DNA from: Mesorhabditis belari
Lineage: Eukaryota > Nematoda > Chromadorea > Rhabditida > Rhabditidae
NCBI GenBank assembly: GCA_958450365.1
Contig: CAUEEP010000728.1
Span: 1,426,001-1,490,000, forward strand
Length of the DNA stretch: 64,000 nucleotides
Direction of reading: 5' to 3'
Part shown: piece after piece, positions 41,592 through 53,400 of the stretch
Position numbering within the stretch: the first letter of the stretch is position 1
Layout: each line of letters begins with the position of its first letter
The notes under the pieces: model-generated
The model's input: the letters and a program-made list of their open reading frames with translations, nothing else
What the model was told of the DNA's origin: nothing
Database searches by the model: none
Position numbers and translations under genes: made by a program

Positions 41592-44500
41592 ATGAAAATC
41601 CACTTTCGATTTCTATTTCTATTTCACTTTTTTCTTTTCTTTCATTCAACTACTGCTTTTTGTCCAAAAGATTTCATAAAATTCCCGCGTCTCTCCGCTT
41701 GTTTTCACATGAGTGTAAAAAGTTTGTGTTTATTGATTTGAATCAAGCATAACATATTCAATAATTCCAAAAATTTACATAAAAATAGTTACAATAATAA
41801 TTTTGTTGTGTCTAGATTTACTAACTCTCTGGCCAAATATAGATAAAAGTATTCGTATTCGGGAAAAAATTTCTTTTAACTGCTTTTTGGGTGAGCTGAG
41901 TTGGTCCAATCCATACCAAAATAAGCTCAATGAAAGCTAAACCTAAAGCATAACGTTCTGATCTAAAAAAAGACTCTACATAGTATCAGTTTCTTTTTTT
42001 ATTAGTCAATAGGTAATGTTTTAGGTAGTGACTATGCAGAGGCAAGAGACGAGTGTCGCTTGCTTGGCGGAAATCTTGCTATGCCGCGAGACACCAACGA
42101 GAATGCGGCGATCGGGAATGCGGCCGGAACGTGTAAGGATAAATATCAATTGTTTATTTAAGACTAAAGTTGGAAAATAAAATCTAGCTTCCAGTTGCGC
42201 TAATCGGTGTCCACAGGCGATCGAATGGGGAATGGTTCTACGATGATGGAACTCCGAGTTCTTATCAGAACTGGGCTCAAGGTTTCTATTTTTTCTGATT
42301 TATTGGGAAAATTTCTACAGAAATTCAAAATCCATCTTCTTGTCAGTTTGCTTTATATTTTCTGCTTTATATCTGTTTGAGGTGGAGGACGGGAGACTTT
42401 CGAAAATGAGATGTTCCCTAAATCGATTTCTAGAGGATTTGGAGGTATTGCTATATTGCTATATTGCTAAATGAGAATTTGAAGAGATTTCCGTAAACAG
42501 AAGCTCTTGCGTAGTCATCAACGCCAAAGGACTGTGGTTTCCTGTCGATTGTGCTTCGAAGCAAAACTTTATTTGCACAATTTCCGAGATTTTACGTGCG
42601 TTTCGATCGTTTTTAAGTTTTTCTTTCTTTAAGAACTTTAAGATTTTTATGCTTAAAATTAAGATCTTTAAGATTTTTATGATTAAGATTAAGATTAAGA
42701 TTAAGATCTTTAAGATTAAGATTAAGATTAAGATTAAGATTAAGATCTTTAAGATTTTTAAGATTAGGATTAAGATTAAGATCTTTAAGATTAAGATTAA
42801 GATCTTTAATATTTTTAAGATCCTCATCCCACCAAATCACTTCAACTTTAGGTTGTTCAAAAGATTGGATATTTTTCGAAGACAATTGCTACTATTTCTT
42901 TGTAAGTTTTTTCTTTTTCTTGCACTGAGATAAAAGCAAACAATTTTTTCTTTCAGAATAAAAATCTGCAAATGCGAAACGAAAAATTCACTCGAACCAG
43001 CGCCGAATCAGCATGCAATAGGATGGGCGCTCATCTTGCCTCGATTCACAGCTCTCGTGAAAACGATTTCTTATTGAGTGAGTGGGGGAAATTTCCTGTT
43101 GGATTGTATGGCTAATCGTTTACAATTTAAACGTTATTGATGTAAAATTAGGAATAAAACAAAAGCCTTGCATAAAACTCTTGAACAGAACCACAAAAAA
43201 GAGCTAATAGTGCCAACTAGACATAGGCTACAAGGTCAGACAGACTACAAGCTACAAGGCCAGACTACAAACGCTTGTAGAAACGTGTAGAACACAGATT
43301 TTCCAACACTTTTTTTTACCAAAAAATCGAGTGAAATTTGGGCTTTCGAATGGCATTTAGATCAAACCAATCCACCATAGCCACGCTGAAATATAACGTT
43401 TTTTTTTCTAGCTTTATATTCCTATTTCATGAGATGAGACTATAAACTGTTATAAATAGCATGTTCTCAGAGCAGTGATAGTGAATTGGTCTAATCTTGG
43501 TATCATTCAAAAGCCCAAAAGCGAAGCTTGTAAAAATCGTCATTCTACACGTTTATAGCGCCCATGTTTAATGCTAACAATTGAAAGAGTCTGTTCAGTC
43601 AATCGACAAAGCTAAAGTTTTGTTTAGTTGTTTTAAGATTTAACATTTTCAGATCAAATTTTCACAAATTTTTTCCATGATGGAACATCGTGTGTAAATG
43701 CTGGAGTGCTAATCGGTTTATCGTGCTCGCCAAGGACAGCTTATTCGAATTCATGGATATGGAGTGATGGAACAAGTGTCGATTATTTTCCAAGAGAAAA
43801 CGTCTTGTGTCGGCCCGAGTATTCGGTAAGGAATCTTTGCTTTGCTCATTTGAATTCGATCTTTAGTTTTTTTATTTAATTTTAAGTTTCTCTCCTTTTC
43901 TCTAGAAATGATTGATGATAAAGCTAAAGAATTCGGAGTTGGGTAAAAGACAAAAGAAAATATTTTTCCGATATACCCTAAAGCCGCGAGTATAAGTTCT
44001 GTTTGGTTTTCGCATGCAAATTGACGGCTGTCTCCGCTGTGGTGTGTCGAGGGTTCGAACCCCGCTGCAGCATAACTTTTTTTTGCTTTTACAGCTCATT
44101 TACAGCTCGTTGTTTTGATCGCCTCTCCAGAACCTATGCCTTCGAATGGAACCGGAACCTCGTCTAAATTTCCAAAATTGTTTGGTGAAACATCATAAAA
44201 TTCTCGACAGAACGATCGAAAAGATGATTTCTTGCTTTGACAGCCCTTTGGAAGTGGTTGTCAAACGCTCGTCCTCCGCCGCATCGACAAACCATTCCGC
44301 CTCAGGAAATTTTGAATCCATGAATTGCTGGGTGAAAACGGATGAATCCCAAGTTTCGTTGCAATCTTGATGGCTTCTCGTTTCATTGCAGGTCCATTTA
44401 CAGCTCGTTGTTTTGATCGCCTCTCCAGAACCCATGCCTTCAGATCTTTCTCCACATCCGGCCATTTTGCCCTCAATCCTCGGAAAGCTCGATTATTTTT

Positions 44501-45489
44501 TGGTGAACTCATCAGTGCCGGCTCAGCTTGTTTCCAGCGGTTAATCATCTGTTCGGCGACTTCAAATTCGATCGCAGCCGCGTTCGTTCCAAATTTCCTC
44601 GCAAATTTGACCGCTTCGAGCTTCGTTTCGGCGGTGTACGACTTTCTCCTCATCGTATCTAAAATGAAAAAACGTTAGTAAAATAAAAAATTAAAAAAAA
44701 AACAATAAAAATGAAAGAAAGAAGAAAATTTTCCATCAGAGCCCTTTAAATGTAAATTAAGGCAGAACTTATACTCGGACCAACTTATACTCGGATCAAC
44801 TCATACTCGGATCAACTTATACTCGAGACTTTAGGGTAATCAGAAATTCTAACGATTTGACGTAAGCATTCACATTTTTGCATTCAATTTTTTGCAAAAA
44901 AAAACTGAACTGCTAGTGATAGTTGGGGAATTTTGCTGAATCCTCTAAAAACTCGGCTTTCAACTGAGGGAACCTCATCTTTCATCTGAGAGAATTGCTA
45001 AACTTTTAAGTTTTATTTAACATTGAAAACTCTGTCTGTCAAACGGGCAGACTCTGGATGAAATTCGATCGAAATTGCGCATGAGCAAATGAGCAAAATC
45101 ACCTAGCTTTACAAATTTACAAACTTAAATAGTAATCTATTTTCTAACACTGGCATTTTATGTAGAAAGTCTCCTAAACATTTATAGAAGATTTCAAGAA
45201 GAAAGAGTTTTGCTGAAGATAAATTTAGACAGACTATTGAGGATTTGAATTTAAAGTTACTCTCTGTTAAAGTTCTGTTAAAGTTCGTGTTCTGTTTTCT
45301 GTTTCTAATCGCCTAAAGCACAAAGGATTAGATGAAAATGATTGTTGAGTACATTTATTTTCAAAATTCTTTGACATTTAGATGATCAATGACATAAATT
45401 GCTTCTCGGAATATGTCTGGAATGATTGGCCCGAGTGGCTGAGAGGCGTCTCTCGGTACATCTGCAAAAAGGCACAGAATAAATATTGA
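41592..45489 (+). CDS. secreted protein with two C-type lectin domains
   Basis: The start MKIHFRFLFLFHFFLFFHST is a signal peptide. CTLD1: FCPKDFIKFPRLSACFHMSS, EARDECRLLGGNLAMPRD, LIGVHRRSNGEWFYDDGTPS, SYQNWAQG, then CVVINAKGLWFPVDCASKQN and FICTIS. CTLD2: CSKDWIFFEDNCYYF, SACNRMGAHLASIHSS, GVLIGLSCSPRTAYSNSWIW, SDGTSVDYF and a last exon ending YICKKAQNKY at 45489. Both domains keep the framework cysteines; neither shows a clear EPN/WND calcium site. An in-frame chain requires the acceptor at 42484 (TTTGAAG) rather than the better-looking ACAG at 42500, which would give a stop. A pogo-like element sits in the last intron. The domain layout matches nematode secreted clec genes, many of which respond to pathogens. 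Confidence 0.75.
42655..42830. repeat. ATTAAG hexamer repeat
   Basis: Dozens of ATTAAG and ATCTTTAAG units fill this intron stretch of the two-domain lectin gene. It is not the nematode telomere hexamer TTAGGC. Long open frames here are artefacts of the hexamer period. Confidence 0.85.
43195..43570. repeat. weak fold-back in a lectin intron
   Basis: ACAAACGCTTGTAGAAACGTGTAGAA-type sequence at 43268 is answered by TTCTACACGTTTATAGCG at 43545, and GAATGGxxTTTAGATC/GGTCTAATCTTGG-like pieces pair imperfectly. The arms resemble those of the element at 51050 (CGCTTGTA, GCTTTCGAATGG), suggesting a diverged family member. Confidence 0.4.
43976..44836 (-). mobile_element. pogo/Tc5-type element, N-terminal transposase fragment
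   Basis: 861 bases between TA dinucleotides. The ends CCCTAAAGCCGCGAGTATAA and its inverse match at about 21 of 23 positions. The minus strand from 44653 encodes MRRKSYTAETKLEAVKFARK, then AEQMINRWKQAEPAL, then AWVLERRSKQRAVNGPAMKR and WIQNFLRRNGLSMRRR. This is a CENP-B-N helix-turn-helix plus a Tc5-type DNA-binding domain. The frame then breaks (the continuation RLTTTSKGLSKQEII is in another frame) and no DDE domain remains. ACTTATACTCGGATCAACTC units repeat inside the right end. The left end carries a tRNA-like B box. Confidence 0.8.
44012..44072 (+). tRNA. tRNA-like B-box region inside the pogo-type element
   Basis: GCATGCAAATTGACGGCTGT is followed by GTCGAGGGTTCGAACCCCGC and TGCAGCA, an intact T-arm-like sequence with perfect B box. 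No convincing A box or anticodon arm was found. Confidence 0.35.
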
Positions 45490-45494
45490 ACTAA

Positions 45495-46400
45495 ATAAAC
45501 TTGTAAAATGAATTTGTAAAATGAATTTGTAAAATGAATTTGTAAAATGAATTTGTAAAATAAACTTGTAAAATAAAATGTAAAATAAAATAAGCTTACG
45601 AAAGCAGAATTCTCTCATTTTATACATAAAAAATTCTCATTTTATACATAAACGATTATTTAAGTAGAAAAAGATTAAAGCCAAGGAAATAAAGCCTTTT
45701 ACTATTTGGGAGTTCGACTACGAACATAAAAAAATGACTTAACAATGACAAAGTTCTCCACTCTGAAGCCTCAATGATGTTGACTCGTTTATCGAATCTA
45801 AAAGACATTTTGGAATTTCCAGAGTTCTACGATGATTAATGAAATCGATTTTGACCTTAATGAATAAGAAATCTGTGTTTTTCTTTATGTCGTTGGCGGA
45901 AATCTTCGCTTCGTCTATATGAAATTTACCGCTTTTCTCACTAACATTTCTTGTTTTATTTCTTGACAAGTTGAACATTTTATTTAACATTTGACTTAAC
46001 ATTTGACTTATAAATATTGATTTTATTTTAATATCTGTAATGTTGCTGTGAAAAAGAAAGAAAAGTAGCTAAAGAAATGGTTGTTCAGTTGTTCAAGCTA
46101 GTGGAAACGAGAAATTTTTCAATCGGATATTCCATGTGCTTTTGGCAATTTCATTGGATTTTTTCACGTGGTGGATGGAAGCTGATGAAGGTTTGGAAAT
46201 GCTTTCGAATTTCTAATACGTATATGTTACGTTCGTTATTGAATCTAAGCGAAAGAAAGAAAGAAATTAGCTAAAAAAAATGGTTGTGGAAGCTCGTGGA
46301 AACGAGAAATTTTTCAATCCGACTAACAAAGTGAAATAAAATCAAAAATTAGTACGATCTTATCCTAAAAACGGGTATTCCCTTCTATTTTTCAACTTTC
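45495..46400. other. spacer after the two-domain lectin gene
   Basis: It contains a short tandem run of AATGAATTTGTAAAATG (45505-45580) and two related pieces (GGAAACGAGAAATTTTTCAATC at 46104 and 46300). An 88-codon minus-strand frame at 45739-46002 is unassigned. No exon chain was found. Confidence 0.5.
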
Positions 46401-46403
46401 CTG

Positions 46404-46823
46404 GGGGTGGGACAAATGCGACCTTTTTTTTGCGCACCTGGACATTTGCGCACCTTTTGTTTGCTGGAAAAGGCCTTAGGAAAGGTCGTAGAGCTTCGAA
46501 AATATTTCGAAAATACTTCCATATAAGGGAATCGTATGCGTAGATTCCGAATTTCGACAAATCAGACCTCGCTGACACGTCAAATTTGGGCTAAAGGGCA
46601 AAAACTGCGGAAAAGCGTTAAGTTGCGTAGTTTTTGCCTTTTAGTCCAAATTTGACGTGTCAGCGAAATCTGATTTGTCGAAATTCGGAATCTACGCATA
46701 TGATTCCCTTCTATGAAAACTTTTTTGAAGCTCTACGACCTTTCCTAAGGCCTTTTCTAGCAAAAAAAAAGGTGCGCAAATGTCCAGGTGCGCAAAAAAA
46801 AGGTCGCATTTGTCCCACTCCCA
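46404..46823. mobile_element. 420-base fold-back element
   Basis: GGGGGTGGGACAAATGCGAC at 46404 and the near-exact inverse at 46823 bound two arms of about 200 bases. These include TGCGCACCTGGACATTTGCG, AGGCCTTAGGAAAGGTCGTA and AATTTCGACAAATCAGA. The centre is near 46612. The arms are highly alike, so the insertion is recent. There is no coding content. Confidence 0.85.
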
Positions 46824-47137
46824 CTTTCCTCTCAAAAGTGCCTTTTATTCGAGAGGCTTTATTCAATTATTTAGTTATGCCCAAAAATTTTCATACATTT
46901 TTTTTTTCAAAGATTTTTTTCAGGATGTTGAAGCATTCAAGTAAGTAATTTAGTAAGTAAGCAAGCAGTAAGTAAGTAAGTAAGTAAAGTAATTTCTATC
47001 TTAGCCATTAGAAAGATCTAATGCTTTTCTAGAAGATGGCTTTTGAAAGTTAAAAAAATTAAAGCTTTTGAAAGTTATTTTTATTTTGAGGGTTTTTTCA
47101 AGGTTTAAAGTCGACCAAGGAAAACGCCGTTTTAATA

Positions 47138-47400
47138 AGCTAAGCACTAGCTTCAATAAGCTAAGCACTAGCTTCAATAAGCTAAGCACTAGCTTCAATA
47201 AGCTAAGCACTAGCTTCAATAAGCTAAGCACTAGCTTCAATAAGCTAAGCACTAGCTTCAATAAGCTAAGCACTAGCTTCAATAAGCTAAGCACTAGCTT
47301 CAATAAGCTAAGCACTAGCTTCAATAAGCTAAGCACTAGCTTCAATAAGCTAAGCACTAGCTTCAATAAGCTAAGCACTAGCTTTAATAAGCTAAGCAAT
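47138..47400. repeat. 21-base minisatellite
   Basis: Twelve or so near-perfect units of AATAAGCTAAGCACTAGCTT plus C. The unit contains AAGCTAAGCACTAGCTT, itself almost palindromic. Because 21 is a multiple of three, two opposite-strand frames stay open and read NKLSTSF and LLKLVLS heptads; I do not regard these as genes. Confidence 0.9.
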
Positions 47401-47487
47401 TTTATAAGCACTACCTTCAATAATCACAACTTTTTGTTGGTCTAATATTGAAAGGATATTGCAGAACAAAAAAAAAAACAATATAAT

Positions 47488-50400
47488 TTATTGCCTGACT
47501 ATGGAGGTTTTTTCTCGCTTCTCTTTGTCCTCTTCGTCGAACTCGGAAAATTTGTTGTGAAAGTCGAGATATCCATTCTGACGAGCGTTTTGCTTATCGA
47601 TGAATTGATAAAGAATCTCTTGAATTTCACAAAAACGAGGCCTTTCCGTTGCACAAAATTCGTGACAATCGTTGAAAAGAGATTTTCTGTAATGTGCCAA
47701 AAATATGAGTAAAAATATAACTACCGTAAATACTGTAATAGTACCCCACCCCCCTCGTACAGTCGCGTAGTCGCAAAAGTTTTTTAGTACCGTATTCGCT
47801 CTAATAGTGGTGCACTCTCTAATAGTATTGCGGTCCGAGAGGGGGTTAAAAAATAGTAGTGCACCCTCGAAAATTTGAATTTCTGGTGCTTCCTTTTCAT
47901 CTAAACCTTTTTGACTTTATGTTTATGTAACATTCTAAAGGTATTCAAGCAAGCAAAAGTGAGCTTTTTTTTATTCATTTATTAGCTATTCTTCACATGA
48001 AAAAGTTAGCAAAAAATCTAAAATTGTTGTGCAAAGTGCAAAAAAATCTTTTTGTTATTTGTCAAGACACAAATTGTCAACTCGCCGGCCCACAACTGTA
48101 AGTCAAAAGAAGCCAAAGGAGTACGTGAAAGAATTGAAAGAATTTTTGGAACAAATCTTATATCTGTCTTACTTTGGTAAATGATAAAACTCTTTAATAG
48201 TAGTGCACTCTCTAATAGTATTGCGGTCCAGGATAGAGTGTGCTCCTTGTTGACAGACATATTGTCAGACAAATTTTCATTGACAACTTTTTTGTCAGAC
48301 AATTGATCCGACAAACTTCCGACAACGCGTTTTCTAAAAGGTGCGCTTTTTAAGCAAAGCTATAAAGGTCGCGCGAAAAAAATTTGCAAAAAACTTTTCT
48401 TAAAATATAGTAATGGATAGTTTTATTTAAGGATTTAGGTTTTTTAGGGCGTGGAATTTTTTTTGGAATGGTTCTAGTGCAAATGTAGACAATAGGCCTG
48501 GTAAATTCGTAAATAATATAATTTTTTAATAGTGTTTCTTAACTTTTCCCGTTTTAAATGTTTTCTTTAATTTTAAATAGCATTTAAAAATGTTTAAGTT
48601 TTAGCGAAAGAGTAATAGAGTTAAGGAAAGAGTAATAGAGTTAAGGAAAGAGTAATAGAGTTAAGGAAAGAGTAATAGAGTTAAGGAAAGAGTAATAGAG
48701 TTAAGGAAAGAGTAATAGAAAAAAAGAGCGCAAGATTTTCATGTACATTTGCATTTTGAAAAATTTGCTGATGCAAAGCATAGGGTTACGGTAGCTTATC
48801 CTTGGCGCGCGCTTTTTAGAAAACGCGTTGTCTGCAAGGAACACACTCTAGTCCAGGAGGGGGTTGAAAAAATAGTAATGCGCACTACTATTAGAGAGAA
48901 TACGGTATTTCATTTTTTTCAAAGCGCCCGTACTTTCAAAAAAATGCGTCTTTGGTATCAAAAAACAGCCCTGAATTTCAGTTATTTTTTGATACCTAAG
49001 CGCGCATTGTAGCATAAACCAGTGTCAAGAAAAACGCGTTCAAAGCTAGACTACGCAACGCTCCGCACCGTCATTATGGGGGTGGGGTCCAATTACAGTA
49101 TTTACGGTATTTATATATGGCTTCTTTCAGATTTTCAACTCTTGTTTTTTCCCTTTTCACTCACATGATTTCTGGAGCCGCATCAGGTAAATGCATTGTT
49201 TTTTGATCTTTCAAATGGCTCAACATCAACTCGGGATCCACACCGATATAGGGAACGGCTCCATAGGTGAATAATTCATAGAGGAAAACGCCAAAAGACC
49301 AGCTAAAATTAAAAGAAAAAAATACGTTCTTCTAGACTAAAATCTATAGTTTTTTTTGCTGAAAAAAATTTTCTCTAAAGTCAATCTTTCGAGGGTTTAT
49401 GTGGTACTATAATTGGAGACTAGAGAAGACTATTAGAGAAGTCTATTAGACTATTAGAGAAGTCTATTAGACTATTAGAGAAGTCTATTAGACTATTAGA
49501 GAAGTCTATTAGAGAAAAATAAATACGGTAAAGAGAAGCTAGTGGACTCTTGATTTACCCTTTCTTTCAATCAACGTTCACCTACACATCGGTTTTCTCA
49601 GTGAAAACGCCGAACTCCAATGATTCGGGAGCCATCCATTTTATGGGCAATTTGCCGCCTTTTGTCGTGTAAAACATCTCATCGGAGAGACGGCATAGAC
49701 CGAAATCACTCAACTAAGTAAGAAATTATTTCAACTTTACTAGAACATTTCTGTTCAGCTTTTCTTTTCAGCTTTTCTGTTCAGCTGTTCATTTTCCCTG
49801 TGTCAATGAGTGTACAACGGAGTAACAAGATTTGATCATTTCAATGACTACTTTTTCAGGATTTCTTGCCACAGGTAGAATTTTCCAAGCTCTATCTGAA
49901 AACCTTTGAAAAAGTTGGTGTTAAAGTGGTCAAATCTCGTTTTTCTGTTGTACATCTATTGACAATCAGACGGAAAATGAAGAGCTCTAGTGTGAAGAGC
50001 TCTTGATTGAGTCTCAATTCTTTCTCGAAAATCCAAAAAAAGTAGAATAATCAAATGTTAAAAGGTTGAGTTCTAGAAAAGATTCTTTAACTGATTTTTT
50101 CTTCAATTTAGCTGTAGAAAGCTGAGCTTGTTCAGCCCAGATATTAACAAATTGGGATTCGAATCGGCCACTAACTTCGGCGGTTGTTCTTGGCTCATTT
50201 GAAATAACATTTTGAGATTTTGTTACGACTTTTGTCTTAAACAAATACAGTACTTTGCTTTGCTTTGCTTTACTTTGTTTTGCTTTACTTTACTTTCCTT
50301 TACTTTACTTTACTTTCCTCTACTTTCCTCTACTTTCCTCTACTTTCCTCTACTTTACTCTACTTTACTTTACGAATGTCTACAATCATTTCTTCCTCTT

Positions 50401-53400
50401 CAATCCCCTTTTTTCGATTCATATTACCCACTTTCGCCATTTTTGTCCCAGCCAACAAAACATTCCTTGCCGCCACGTCGCGATGAATCATCTTTCGAGA
50501 GGACAGATAACTCTGCAAGTTAATCGCCATAAATTTATAGAGTGAAGACTGTGGAAAGTGGTGTTAAAGTTTAGAAAACGTAAAAATCTACAAGACTCTC
50601 AATTTTCTCTCACCAGCGCATCGCTTATTTGCCAAGCCAACGGCACCAAATCATCATCGGTTAGCTTGTCCTGAAAAAGCTGTTTACAGGGTTAATCATT
50701 TCATATTCTTTTATGCAATACTAACGATATAATTCTATTCATTTTCTTGATTGTGCAATGTTTCTAGTTTCTAGTTTCTAGTTTTGAAGTAATTTTGAAA
50801 ATCGTTACAAAAAAGTAGACACTTGTATGCTTTCTTCCTCAATTTCTTTCGATTTTCTCAACAAATTGAGCAAATCTCCTTTTGAGCAGAGTTGTGTGAT
50901 GATGAGTGGAGAATTCGGATCTTTCGAGCAACCTAACATCGTCAAAATGTGCGGATGAACCTCAAGGGTTTTCATGAATTCGATCTCTTGAAGGAGATCG
51001 GCTCTGAAACGGATTAATATCACATTTAATGAAAAACTGTTATCTGATGCTAGATATGGGCACTAAAAATGTAAACTAGAAAACTATAAACGCTTGTAAC
51101 TTACTTCAAATCCACCGAATTGATATGATCTATAGCTCAAAAAATCGAGAATCTTATGAGCTTTCGAATGGATTAAAGCAAACACAAAGATATGAATGCT
51201 AAAGAAAGTTATAGTTGTTTGTAGTACTCGCGCGTAGTTGAAGCGATCAAATCAGGCTAGAAACTACTTTAACTTTCTTTAGCATTAAAAATAAATATTT
51301 TTAGATGTGCTTTAGTCCATTCGAAAGCTCTTAAGATTCTCTATTTTTCGAGCTATAGATCATATCAATTCGGTAGTAAGTTTTGATTTGAAGTAAGTTA
51401 CAAGCGTTTATAGTTTTATAGTTCGTCATTTTTGTAGTTTATAGTGTTTATGTCTATCTGATGTCATTTTGGCTGCTTTTTTTTTTCGTCACTTGTCTTT
51501 TTCGTTCGCTTTCAAATGAGCCATTTTTATCGCCACTGTGTGCTCTTGATCGAGATACAGAGCGGAAATCTAAAAAACGATCAAATTAAACATTAAGCCA
51601 CAAAAAGAATACATTGAGCCGTGGATAGATATTGATAACCGGTGGGACTCCTTTGAGTTGACCTTTATAAACGACTGCATAGGCACCGGAGCCGAGTTTG
51701 TGTTCGGAGACAAAGAGTTGATCTCGATCCACTTCCCACACATCATCCCCCATTGGGGTATAGGGTTTTGAGCTAAAGAGGAAAGAACTATTACCGTATT
51801 TTCTGTAATAGTGGTGCGGGCTTGAGGTTCCTATTTGGTTCCTATTTGGTTCGTATTTTCTTACAATTTTTTCTTTATAGTTCCTATTTGGTTCCTATTT
51901 GTTTTTTAAGGTTCCCACTTGATTCCTATTTGTTTTTAAGGTTCCTATTTGATTCTTATTTGTTTTTTAAGGTTCCCATTTGATTCCTATTTGGTTCCTC
52001 ATAGTTCCCACTCGATTCCTATTTGTTTTTTAAGGTTCCTATTTGATTCTTATTTGTTTTCTAAGGTTCCTATTTGATTCCTATTTGTTTTTAAGGTTCC
52101 CACTTGATTCCTATTTGTTTTTAAGGTTCCCACTTGATTCCTATTTGTTTTTTTAAGGTTCCTATTTGATTCCTATTTGATTCCTATTTGTTTCTTTATA
52201 GTTCTTGAGGGAGGGGTGTTGACAAAATAGTAGTGCGCACTACTATTACAGAAAACACGGTAACTATTCTCTTTTTGTGGCTTTTGTATGTTTATTTTCG
52301 AAATTAGCGTTAAAAATTACGTTATAAACATGTTTTACTCGATTTAATGAAGAATTTTTAGACAAATGTTAAACGAAAATCGTAAGAGATTTTCTTAAAT
52401 TCTAAAAATAAACATGGAAAAGCTGAGTGAAAAGAATTTGTTATTGATTTGATTTATAAAGAAATTCCTTGCAAATAGATTGTTTAGAATTACCCGGGCA
52501 CCGCGTTAAACGGTCGATACTCGTTTTTAGCCACAAATTGAATCATTTGCGACAAGATCCTGAAAGAGAAAAGTGATTTTTTTTATTAATTACAGTACTG
52601 GACAATGAAATATCATATTTGAAAAACGATCGTCACTTTCGCGTGCGCTGAAATGCCTCAAAAAATACGGAATTTCTAAATATTAATATTACCATTGTGT
52701 AGCCCTTGAAAAGAGGTTTCAGAAAATGTATAACACTAATACTTTAAACTCAAAGACAAGGAAGTTACAGACGTGCGAATGTGACGATCGTTTTTCAAAT
52801 ATCATATTTCATTGTCCAGTACTGTACTTAATTTCGTCTGTGACTTTTTGATTCTAAATAAATTCTGATTATTTTTTACTTCTTTGACAACAAACTTGTT
52901 TGAGTTTTGTCGATTTTCACTGAAATCTCTTCTAACCATTTCAGTGGCCCAGGCTCGAAAACGCAAGAAAATAATGCCAAATAAAAGAATAATGATTGAA
53001 CAGAAAAGCAAGACACTGGCAACTGAAAAACGAAAGAGAACGACCAATATAATACCAGATATCTTAAACTACCAAAAGAAAACTTTACCAATATAATACC
53101 AGATATCTTTTCTCTTCTCATCTGATGCTAAATTAGTTGATGGGTTAATAATTTATTATTGTGATAACGTGTTTCCGTTGTTGATGCGTGTGTGGTCGTG
53201 GAGACCAAGATTTGAATGACCAACGACATTCCATTTGCTAAATTTTCCCCAGGCGTCCATGTTAACTGAAAGCTGGTTTTGTCAAGATTTTTCTCATCAG
53301 CCGAAAACCCGCTTAACAGCGAGTTTTTCTAGCTCGATGCTCCGAGTCGCGGTGGCGCAGTCGAGAGCGTTTGTGTTTGTCTATAGCTCTCACGAGCTGG

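Noticed and set aside
42655..42830. Hexamer run that might be an interstitial telomere
   Set aside because: The unit is ATTAAG, not TTAGGC or TTAGGG, and it sits in an intron.
42459..42933. Three overlapping frames of 90-122 codons reading ILKILILIL, LNLNLKD or KIKIKIF
   Set aside because: They are products of the ATTAAG hexamer repeat; real lectin exons occupy other parts of the interval.
45739..46002. 88-codon minus-strand frame
   Set aside because: No domain, signal or adjoining exon was seen; its start lies in a small TTGACTTAACAT repeat. A lineage-specific gene cannot be excluded, but nothing supports it.
46360..46948. Frames of 72 and 104 codons on opposite strands with shared FEALRPFLRPF reading
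   Set aside because: Both are readings of the two arms of the 420-base fold-back.
47001..47445. Long frames on both strands with heptads LLKLVLS and FNKLSTS
   Set aside because: The 21-base minisatellite keeps frames open by its period; there is no start context or coding flank.
48018..48314. 98-codon frame within the nested family-B element as a possible transposase
   Set aside because: No catalytic or DNA-binding motif can be seen and it overlaps internal inverted repeats; most likely a chance frame.
50212..50545. Three plus-strand frames of 73-103 codons rich in FTLLYFPLLS
   Set aside because: They come from a TACTTTCCTC repeat and overlap, in antisense, the exon encoding the kinase HRDVAARN loop.
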